From: Candidatus Collierbacteria bacterium
Lineage (GTDB): Bacteria; Patescibacteriota; Microgenomatia; UBA1400; MFAQ01
Length of the DNA: 6,398 bases
Assembly (NCBI GenBank): GCA_903873735.1
Contig: CAIQPO010000040.1
Location: forward strand, 1-6,398
Reading direction: 5' to 3'
Below are positions 1 to 4,766 of this stretch, piece after piece. The notes beneath the pieces are model-generated. The model saw nothing but the letters and a program-made list of their open reading frames with translations, searched no databases and was not told the DNA's origin. A program made the position numbers and the translations under genes. Position 1 is the first letter of the stretch; each line of letters opens with the position of its first letter.

Positions 1-1
1 T

Positions 2-433
2 AACAAATATCTATTACTACATTATATTCACTCTGAATTGGCTTTTCATGCAACTGCCTTAGAAAAACTTACAAAACTTTACGGTGAGATAATGGCACAT
101 GAACCGAAGGAAAAATTACCTGAATTCATAAATAATTACAATTTGAATTCATTGAAAGACACTAATATAGCCAATAAGTATGGCTTTACCCCGGGAGAAA
201 CTGCTAGAAGATTAGAGGAAGAAGAAAGAGATAACAAGATATTGAGGGAGAAAGTGAATATGGTGGAGTCGGAGTACTATAAAGAAAAGATAATTAGAGA
301 GAAGTTGAATATGCATTTACCAGGAGAAACCGTGGTGGTACTTCCTGAAACTAAGAATATTGTGGATCAAAAAGAGGTGGAAGAGGAGGCAAAAAAAGAG
401 AACTGGGAGATGTGGGTAGATTTACTGATATAA
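2..433 (+). CDS. FtsB/DivIC-like septum formation protein, 3' part (5' end outside window)
   Basis: The frame is open from the left edge to TAA at 431-433, so the true start probably lies upstream; a TTG at 38 is the only in-frame start codon near the edge and has no convincing Shine-Dalgarno. Counting from that TTG, residues 55-90 are charged with heptad-like spacing (ARRLEEEERDN, then ILREKVNMVES), a likely coiled coil. Residues 80-104 read YYKEKIIREKLNM followed by LPGETVVVLPE, which resembles the conserved C-terminal signature of the FtsB/DivIC septum-formation-initiator family (pattern: ARekLgm, then pGE, then vvv). The protein ends in an acidic linker and a Trp-rich tail, NWEMWVDLLI. 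Members of this family are normally single-pass membrane proteins of the divisome, but no transmembrane segment is visible in the roughly 65 residues before the coiled coil. The N-terminal stretch is unrecognised. The family call rests on one motif region and is moderate. Confidence 0.6.
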   Translation, partial: NKYLLLHYIHSELAFHATALEKLTKLYGEIMAHEPKEKLPEFINNYNLNSLKDTNIANKYGFTPGETARRLEEEERDNKILREKVNMVESEYYKEKIIREKLNMHLPGETVVVLPETKNIVDQKEVEEEAKKENWEMWVDLLI

Positions 434-452
434 ATTCAGATAGTAATTAGTG

Positions 453-525
453 TTGCGGGGCCGGGATGCCGCCCCCCGGTTAAGCAGGATTATGAGCCCT
501 GCAGGATACTGACCCTCCCCCCGCA
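453..525 (-). tRNA. Initiator-like tRNA (anticodon CAU) with non-canonical D- and T-loops
   Basis: Read on the - strand from 525 to 453 this folds as a 73-nt cloverleaf. The acceptor is TGCGGGG (525-519) with CCCCGCA (460-454), followed by discriminator A453; CCA is not encoded. The D-arm is AGGG (516-513) with TCCT (506-503) around a 6-nt loop. The anticodon stem is CAGGG (501-497) with TCCTG (489-485) around CTCATAA (496-490), giving anticodon CAT at 494-492. The T-arm is CCGGG (479-475) with CCCGG (465-461). GCGGGG...CCCCGCAA, the CTCATAA loop and GGG at 29-31 match the classic bacterial initiator tRNA-fMet. Three pairs are G-U on this strand (G513-T506, G497-T489, G474-T466) and would be C-A mismatches on the + strand, so the - strand is the RNA. 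Oddities: no GG in the D-loop and no TTC in the T-loop, which is 9 nt (7 if G474-T466 pairs). It may be a divergent functional initiator, another tRNA-like RNA or a decaying copy. Confidence 0.55.
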
Positions 526-543
526 TGATAAGCGAACAGAAGT

Positions 544-552
544 ATTCTAACA
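544..552 (-). promoter_or_regulatory. Extended -10 promoter for the - strand tRNA
   Basis: On the - strand the sequence reads TGTTAGAAT (552 to 544), a TGn extended -10 with hexamer TAGAAT. Transcription would start near 537, about 12 nt before the tRNA at 525. No good -35 hexamer is visible at the expected spacing. Supporting context: the other promoters called here also carry TGn. Confidence 0.4.
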
Positions 553-587
553 TTTGTGCCTTAATAATGAAAGAGGGGAGATGCTGA

Positions 588-596
588 TGGTACAAT
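588..596 (+). promoter_or_regulatory. Extended -10 promoter for the elongator tRNA-Met
   Basis: TGGTACAAT (588-596) is a TGn extended -10 with hexamer TACAAT. The predicted start near 603 lies about 5 nt before the tRNA at 608. No consensus -35 is visible 16-18 nt upstream, which the TGn element can compensate for. Confidence 0.5.
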
Positions 597-607
597 ATAC
601 CTTGCTT

Positions 608-681
608 GGCAGGGTAGCTCAAATGGTTAGAGCGGCGGATTCATAAACCGCAGGTAATGGGTTCGATCCCCATCCCTGCTA
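608..681 (+). tRNA. tRNA-Met (CAU), elongator type
   Basis: This is a complete 74-nt cloverleaf. The acceptor is GGCAGGG (608-614) with CCCTGCT (674-680), closed by G1-U72, followed by discriminator A681; CCA is not encoded (CTT follows). The D-stem GCTC (617-620) pairs GAGC (630-633) around a loop with GG at 625-626. The anticodon loop TTCATAA (640-646) carries CAT at 642-644. The variable region is AGGTA, and the T-arm is ATGGG / CCCAT around TTCGATC (662-668). U32 and the G1-U72 closing pair are features I recall from the Bacillus subtilis elongator tRNA-Met, and the GGG/CCC anticodon stem of initiators is absent, so elongator Met is favoured over tRNA-Ile2 (also CAU). The pair at 31-39 is an A-A mismatch (A639, A647), leaving a 4-bp anticodon stem. 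Confidence 0.93.
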
Positions 682-714
682 CTTTTCCTTTTTATAGGGT
701 AGGGTTTTTATCCC

Positions 715-743
715 TTGACAGATATTATATAGGGTGGTATTAT
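715..743 (+). promoter_or_regulatory. Near-consensus sigma-70-type promoter of the 139-aa gene
   Basis: The -35 is a perfect TTGACA (715-720), followed by a 17-nt spacer and TATTAT (738-743) as the -10. The -10 is preceded by TGG (735-737), so it also has the TGn extension. Transcription would begin near 750, giving a leader of about 54 nt. This is the strongest promoter in the window. Confidence 0.85.
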
Positions 744-752
744 TTCGACAAT

Positions 753-767
753 TCGGGAGTCGCCCGA
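753..767 (+). promoter_or_regulatory. Leader hairpin in the 5' UTR of the 139-aa gene
   Basis: TCGGG (753-757) pairs with CCCGA (763-767) around a 5-nt loop, only a few bases from the predicted transcript 5' end. A 5'-terminal hairpin of this kind could stabilise the mRNA, though the stem is short. There is no T-run after it, so it is not a terminator. Confidence 0.4.
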
Positions 768-803
768 TGTCGCAGTTTCACATTATTGCTAGGAGGAACA
801 ACA

Positions 804-1223
804 ATGGGTATGGACGTTCGTGGTGTGGTTGATTTCAACATTGAAGGTGCAGTTTCTGTTGACGCTGCCTCTCAGACAGTTTCTACTCGCGCTAAAGCAG
901 TTTTAGGCGTAGTGCTGTCTAACTATTCGAGCCAGCCTTATATGGCCGATTTGATTGTGATCGACGGGAATGAGGTTGTTGGCGTGGCTGGCATTCTCGT
1001 TCCGCCTCGTTCGGCAGTGATTGTAGCTCGAGCCTTTTCGCTTGAGAGCGTGCGCGGGGTTGTGACTGTGAACTTCTATGTAGACCCGCAAGCTCAAGTT
1101 GACTTCTGTGCTGAAGAGCCTGACTATACCGCCGGCTTGCGCAAGGTTGATTACAAGGCAATGGTCAATCCCTTCCCTCGGGAAGAGCCGATCGTCTGCC
1201 GTTGGAATCTCCAGCAAATCTAG
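804..1223 (+). CDS. Conserved-looking hypothetical protein, 139 aa, strongly expressed unit
   Basis: I do not recognise this protein. The start is ATG at 804, chosen because AGGAGG at 791-796 lies 7 nt upstream, the best Shine-Dalgarno in the window; an ATG at 810 is badly spaced, and extending the frame upstream would run into the tRNA. No signal peptide or membrane segment is visible. Residues 30-95 alternate short hydrophobic runs (KAVLGVVLS, ADLIVIDG, SAVIVARAF, GVVTVNFYV) with polar turns, suggesting a beta-sandwich or beta-barrel. The C-terminal third is acidic and Pro-rich with two Cys (C102, C132). It is a single-gene transcription unit with its own strong promoter and terminator. All 8 Arg codons are CGN, whereas trpS next door uses only AGA/AGG; three 60-nt blocks I counted are 50-60% GC, against 28% and 42% for one block each of ftsH and trpS. 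Either abundant expression with codon selection or recent acquisition would fit. Coding status is well supported; function is unknown. Confidence 0.85.
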   Translation: MGMDVRGVVDFNIEGAVSVDAASQTVSTRAKAVLGVVLSNYSSQPYMADLIVIDGNEVVGVAGILVPPRSAVIVARAFSLESVRGVVTVNFYVDPQAQVDFCAEEPDYTAGLRKVDYKAMVNPFPREEPIVCRWNLQQI

Positions 1224-1231
1224 CTTTTTTG

Positions 1232-1255
1232 ACCCCGCCATTTGGCGGGGTTTTT
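1232..1255 (+). terminator. Intrinsic terminator after the 139-aa gene
   Basis: ACCCCGCC (1232-1239) pairs perfectly with GGCGGGGT (1244-1251) around a 4-nt loop, followed by a T-run (1251-1255). It lies 8 nt after the stop codon and insulates this gene from the T-box promoter that starts 2-3 nt further on. Confidence 0.93.
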
Positions 1256-1257
1256 AT

Positions 1258-1266
1258 TGGTATAAT
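1258..1266 (+). promoter_or_regulatory. Extended -10 promoter of the T-box/trpS transcript
   Basis: TGGTATAAT (1258-1266) is a consensus extended -10. The predicted start is near 1273, exactly where the T-box stem I begins (1274). The -35 region falls inside the upstream terminator stem and has no consensus hexamer, so the promoter probably relies on the TGn element. Confidence 0.75.
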
Positions 1267-1273
1267 AGGCAAG

Positions 1274-1470
1274 AAGCGTTTGAGGTGGGAGTATGGGCCC
1301 GCCGAGCTTAAAAGTGAATCATCCTTAGCAACTAAGGAAAGTAGCTTTTACGGGTAAGCCCGTTATTGCTTAAATGAGTCTAGCTTGTCTAGAAGTGCAA
1401 GGTGGCACCGCTTTAGTAAGCCCTTGTAAGTCAGTCTTTTGTTGGCTGATTTGCGAGGGCTTTATTATTT
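1274..1470 (+). promoter_or_regulatory. T-box riboswitch, tRNA-Trp specific, with compact stem I
   Basis: This leader senses uncharged tRNA-Trp and controls read-through into trpS. The T-box core is AAGTGCAAGGTGGCACCGC (1393-1411). Antiterminator: TGCAAGG (1396-1402) pairs CCTTGTA (1422-1428), the bulge is TGGCACC (1403-1409), and GCTT (1410-1413) pairs AAGC (1418-1421). TGGC (1403-1406) is complementary to GCCA, the 3' end of a tRNA with discriminator G, as bacterial tRNA-Trp has. Stem I is unusually short: AAGC (1274-1277) with GCTT (1306-1309), an asymmetric internal loop with tandem GA/GA (1282-1283 and 1304-1305) like a k-turn, then GGTGGG (1284-1289) with CCCGCC (1298-1303). Its 8-nt apical loop contains the Trp codon TGG at 1294-1296. 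Between lie a helix 1316-1322/1374-1380 (one mismatch), hairpins 1323-1337 and 1350-1363, and stem III TCTAG/CTAGA (1379-1383/1389-1393). The specifier assignment is a structural reading; the T-box identity is firm. Confidence 0.92.
1418..1470 (+). terminator. T-box conditional terminator
   Basis: A 19-bp stem, 1418-1436 with 1444-1462, includes several G-U pairs around a 7-nt loop, and is followed by an interrupted T-tract (1461-1470). Its 5' strand (1418-1428) is shared with the antiterminator, so the two folds exclude each other. This indicates control at transcription termination rather than at translation initiation; the trpS Shine-Dalgarno (AAGGA, 1474-1478) lies outside the stem. Confidence 0.88.
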
Positions 1471-1485
1471 AAAAAGGATAACAAT

Positions 1486-2490
1486 ATGAAAAAAAGAATA
1501 TTGACTGGTGACAGACCAAGTGGAAGATTGCATTTGGGGCATTTTGTAGGGTCTTTACAGAACAGAGTGAAGCTTCAAGATGAGTATGAGCAGTTTGTAT
1601 TGATTGCTGATGTTCAGGCACTGACTGATAACTACGATAACCCAGAGAAGGTAAGGAATAGTGTAAAGGAGCTGGTCTTGGATTATTTGTCGGTGGGGAT
1701 TGACCCTCAAAAAACGACGATTGTGGTGCAATCTATGGTGCCAGCGATTGCCGAATTGACAGTTTACTATCTTAATTTGGTTAGTTTGAGTAGAGTGCTT
1801 AGGAATCCTACTGTAAAGAGTGAGATTGAACAGAAAGGTTTTGGGGAGTCTATTCCTGCTGGCTTTGCCATTTATCCTGTGTCACAAGCAGCTGACATTA
1901 CTGCTTTTGGAGCAGATTTGGTGCCAGTGGGTGAGGATCAGATACCAATGATTGAACAAACAAGAGAGATAGTAAGAAAATTTAATTCATTATACGGAGA
2001 AGTGCTAAAAGAACCTGAAGTACTGGTAGGAAATTTCCCAAGATTAGTGGGAACTGATGGAAAAGCCAAGATGAGTAAGAGCTTGGGTAATTGTATTTAC
2101 TTGTCTGATGATAGCGAGACAGTGAAGAAGAAAGTAATGAGTATGTTCACTGACCCCAACAGACTGAAACCAACTGATAAAGGTACAGTGGAGGGGAATC
2201 CGGTATTTATCTATCATGATGCCTTTAATGAGAATCTGGGTGAGATAGAAGATTTGAAGAATAGGTACAGAGAGGGGCAGGTGGGCGATGTGGAAGTGAA
2301 ACAAAAACTCTTTGTAGCAATTGAAAAAATTCTGACACCGATAAGGGAGAGGAGAAAAAGGTACGAGAGCGATGAGGAAGAAGTGAATAGGATTTTGAGT
2401 AAGGGAGTGATGAGAGGAAATGAGGTAGCAAGCGAAACGCTTAGAAAAGTAAAACAAGCAATGAAGATTAGTTATGAATTTATAAAATAA
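1486..2490 (+). CDS. trpS: Tryptophanyl-tRNA synthetase
   Basis: This class I aminoacyl-tRNA synthetase joins tryptophan to tRNA-Trp using ATP, in the cytoplasm. At 334 residues it is full length for bacterial TrpRS. The N-terminal TGDRPSGRLHLGH carries the HIGH-type signature (HLGH, 16-19), GEDQ lies at 149-152, and KMSKS at 195-199; the charged helical C-terminal region is the expected anticodon-binding part. The ATG at 1486 is preceded by AAGGA (1474-1478) with 7-nt spacing. A Trp-specific T-box lies immediately upstream, so expression should rise when uncharged tRNA-Trp accumulates; this independently supports the substrate call over TyrRS, the nearest relative. The translated protein contains no tryptophan, so its synthesis need not stall during Trp starvation. 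All arginines are AGA/AGG. The stop codon abuts the next gene's ATG. Confidence 0.97.
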   Translation: MKKRILTGDRPSGRLHLGHFVGSLQNRVKLQDEYEQFVLIADVQALTDNYDNPEKVRNSVKELVLDYLSVGIDPQKTTIVVQSMVPAIAELTVYYLNLVSLSRVLRNPTVKSEIEQKGFGESIPAGFAIYPVSQAADITAFGADLVPVGEDQIPMIEQTREIVRKFNSLYGEVLKEPEVLVGNFPRLVGTDGKAKMSKSLGNCIYLSDDSETVKKKVMSMFTDPNRLKPTDKGTVEGNPVFIYHDAFNENLGEIEDLKNRYREGQVGDVEVKQKLFVAIEKILTPIRERRKRYESDEEEVNRILSKGVMRGNEVASETLRKVKQAMKISYEFIK

Positions 2491-2826
2491 ATGAAAGATT
2501 TAATTGAGTACGGAGATTTCTCAAAGTTGGATATTAGAGCAGGAAAGGTGCTGGAGGCCAGCGAGCCAGAGTGGAGTGAAAAACTGTTGAGATACAGGGT
2601 AGATTTGGGTGAGGAAATTGGAGAAAGGGTGTTGTTTTCTGGAATTAGAAAGTGGTATAAACCTGCAGATTTAGAGGGTAAAACCATTCCAGTGATTGTA
2701 AATATGGCACCAAAAAAAATGGGAGAGGAAGAATCTTGTGGAATGGCGATAATGGTAGATGGTGATGAGGGGCCGGTGATGATATTTTTACCAGACAATG
2801 TTTCGCCAGGCACGGTGATACGCTAA
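2491..2826 (+). CDS. Trbp111-like tRNA-binding protein (EMAP-II/MetG C-terminal OB fold)
   Basis: This 111-residue protein has the size and layout of the stand-alone tRNA-binding OB-fold proteins (Trbp111, YgjH/CsaA group), which bind the outside corner of tRNA as dimers and are related to the C-terminal domain of methionyl-tRNA synthetase. Visible motifs are FSKLDIRAGKVLEA (residues 10-23), the middle strands with FSGIRKWY and DLEGKTIPVIVNMAPKKMG, and ESCGMAI in place of the usual SEGM-type loop. The ATG directly follows the trpS TAA (TAA-ATG) with no clear Shine-Dalgarno, so translation is probably coupled to trpS. The pairing with trpS suggests a role in tRNA delivery or charging, possibly as a detached MetRS appendix; that is inference. 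The family call is secure; the exact partner is not known. Confidence 0.9.
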   Translation: MKDLIEYGDFSKLDIRAGKVLEASEPEWSEKLLRYRVDLGEEIGERVLFSGIRKWYKPADLEGKTIPVIVNMAPKKMGEEESCGMAIMVDGDEGPVMIFLPDNVSPGTVIR

Positions 2827-2849
2827 TCAATGCTAAGATATGAGGGCAT

Positions 2850-4766
2850 ATGAATACAGAAAAACAAGTTCCTAAATATACACCACCAGTTGGAAGGAAG
2901 ATGGAGATGAAGTTTGAGATAAATCCTAGGAGGTTAATGATTTGGGGTCTGATTTTGTTTTTGTTTTTACCTAGTTTGATTACATTTCTTGCGAGTGCCT
3001 TTGGGGCGGTAAAGGAACTTCCTCTTTCGACAGCGATTGCAGAGATAAAGTCGGGGATGGTGGAGTCGGTGAAGGTGAATGGAGATGAGTTACTACTTAT
3101 TTATCCTAAAGATGCCAGTGGCCAGCAATTGGTAGGAATGTCGAGGAAGGAAGAGGGGTCAAGTTTTATGGAAGCGCTTCAAAGAGCAGGGGTGGATGAG
3201 AGTAAGGTAAAGATTGAGGTGGCGTCACAAAGTATGGCAAAAGCTTTATGGGCAGCAGCTTCAATAATTTTACCTGTAGTAGGTGTGGGAATTTTGATGA
3301 TGTTTTTGATGAGGCGACAGGGGGGAGGGGCTGATGTTTTTGGAATTGGAAAAAGTAGAGCAAAGCTATTTGCCAAAGGAAAACAGTCGGTGAAGTTTTC
3401 GGATGTAGCTGGTGTTGATGAAGCTAAGAAAGAGCTAGAAGAAGTAGTAGATTTTTTGAAGAATCCTAAAAAATACAAAGACTTGGGGGCTAGGACTCCT
3501 AAGGGAGTGCTTTTGACAGGTCCATCTGGTGTGGGGAAAACTTTGTTGGCTCGAGCAGTGGCTGGTGAAGCCGGAGCGCCCTTTTTCTCGATGGCAGGAA
3601 GTGAGTTTATGGAGATGTTGGTAGGAGTGGGTGCGTCTAGAGTTAGAGATTTGTTTGATACTGCGAAAAAAGCCTCACCATCGATTATTTTTATTGATGA
3701 GATTGACGCAATTGGAAGGACAAGGGGTGTTGGTGGTGGTATGGGCGGTCATGATGAGAGAGAGCAAACTCTGAATCAGATATTAGTAGAGATGGATGGA
3801 TTCACCCAAAGCGATAATGTGATTGTGGTGGCTGCAACTAATAGACCAGATGTCTTGGATCCCGCATTAGTAAGACCTGGAAGGTTTGATAGGAGAGTAA
3901 ATTTGGATTTACCAGATATCGCCGGTCGAAAAGCGATTATTGATATTCATAAAAAAGGCAAACCATTTACACCAGAGCTTAGGTGGGAGCGGGTGGCTGA
4001 AAGGACTGTAGGTTTTTCTGGTGCTGACTTAGAGAATATGCTTAATGAATCAGCGATATTGGCGGCCAGACATGGAAAGAAAGAGATTGAGATGAAGGAT
4101 ATTGAAGAAGCAGCCTTGAAGGTTGAGATTGGTCCTGAGAAAAAGAGGCTCCAAACTGAAAGAGAGAGAAAGATGACGGCATATCATGAGGCGGGACACG
4201 CTTTAGTGGGTCATTTGCTCCCTGGTAACGATCCTGTGAGGAGGATAAGTATAGTTTCAAGAGGACTGGCATTGGGATTTACTTTATCAAGACCCAAGAC
4301 AGACAAATATCAAACAACTCAGAGTGAGTTGAAGGATAGAATTGCGATGATGCTCGGTGGGAGGGCAGCAGAAAAAATTGTCTATAACGAGTTAACGGCT
4401 GGGGCTTCTAACGATATTGAGAATGCCACTAGAATAGCAAGAAGGATGGTAGTTGATTTCGGCATGTCTGATTTAGGACCTGTGGCAATGGGACAGGCTA
4501 CGGAAATGAATTCTTGGGGCTTCTCGACAGGAGATCAAGTGAGAGTGTCTGATGAGACACAAACCAAGATTGATTTGGAGGTAAGAAGGCTGGTAGATGA
4601 GGGATATCTGTTGGCTGAAAAAATTCTAAAGAAGAATAGGAAGATGCTTGATAAGGTGGTTGATAAGCTCATGGATATTGAGACTTTGGAGCAGGATGAG
4701 TTTGAAAAACTTACTGGAGTACCAAAAGCGACATTTGAAAAAGATGAAAAAGTTAGTCCTAGTTGA
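2850..4766 (+). CDS. ftsH: ATP-dependent zinc metalloprotease FtsH
   Basis: This membrane-anchored AAA+ protease forms hexamers that extract and degrade misfolded membrane proteins and some cytosolic regulators. At 638 residues it is full length. It has a short cytoplasmic N-terminus, TM1 at about 29-51, an extracytoplasmic domain of about 80 residues, TM2 at about 131-154, then the AAA+ domain: Walker A GPSGVGKT (224-231), Walker B IIFIDEID (279-286), pore loop FMEMLVGVG (253-261), and the second region of homology at 331-348 with candidate arginine fingers R342 and R345. The M41 protease domain has the zinc motif HEAGH (446-450) and the third ligand D522 in ASNDIENAT. The usual Walker A GPPGTGKT is altered at two non-catalytic positions (P to S, T to V). 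The ATG follows a short GAGGG (2842-2846), 23 bp after the previous gene. The C-terminus overlaps the next gene by 23 bp. Confidence 0.98.
   Translation: MNTEKQVPKYTPPVGRKMEMKFEINPRRLMIWGLILFLFLPSLITFLASAFGAVKELPLSTAIAEIKSGMVESVKVNGDELLLIYPKDASGQQLVGMSRKEEGSSFMEALQRAGVDESKVKIEVASQSMAKALWAAASIILPVVGVGILMMFLMRRQGGGADVFGIGKSRAKLFAKGKQSVKFSDVAGVDEAKKELEEVVDFLKNPKKYKDLGARTPKGVLLTGPSGVGKTLLARAVAGEAGAPFFSMAGSEFMEMLVGVGASRVRDLFDTAKKASPSIIFIDEIDAIGRTRGVGGGMGGHDEREQTLNQILVEMDGFTQSDNVIVVAATNRPDVLDPALVRPGRFDRRVNLDLPDIAGRKAIIDIHKKGKPFTPELRWERVAERTVGFSGADLENMLNESAILAARHGKKEIEMKDIEEAALKVEIGPEKKRLQTERERKMTAYHEAGHALVGHLLPGNDPVRRISIVSRGLALGFTLSRPKTDKYQTTQSELKDRIAMMLGGRAAEKIVYNELTAGASNDIENATRIARRMVVDFGMSDLGPVAMGQATEMNSWGFSTGDQVRVSDETQTKIDLEVRRLVDEGYLLAEKILKKNRKMLDKVVDKLMDIETLEQDEFEKLTGVPKATFEKDEKVSPS

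Noticed and set aside
453..525. The GC-rich hairpin cluster as a + strand small RNA (e.g. SRP RNA)
   Set aside because: No SRP core motif is present, and three pairs become C-A on the + strand, while the - strand gives a cloverleaf with a perfect CAU anticodon loop.
422..622. A 66-codon - strand frame across the tRNA pair
   Set aside because: It crosses both tRNA structures and has no Shine-Dalgarno or protein-like composition.
2..681. An integrase gene beside a tRNA attachment site
   Set aside because: The frame ends with a septum-formation signature, no tyrosine-recombinase motif is visible, and no repeat of the tRNA 3' end was found in the window.
691..738. Imperfect direct repeats around TATAGGGT (693-700 and 727-735)
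   Set aside because: Short and imperfect; explained by T/G-rich sequence around the promoter, with no sign of an attachment site.
657..803. Upstream extension of the 139-aa frame to an ATG at 657
   Set aside because: It overlaps the tRNA-Met gene and the promoter; AGGAGG at 791-796 clearly sets the start at 804.
903..1241. Open frames on the - strand across the 139-aa gene
   Set aside because: They lie antisense to a gene with strong start, promoter and terminator signals and show no recognisable family.
4648..4743. Longer exonuclease start at 4648
   Set aside because: The extra 32 residues lie wholly within ftsH in another frame and precede the first conserved strand of the nuclease fold; ATG 4744 fits the family.
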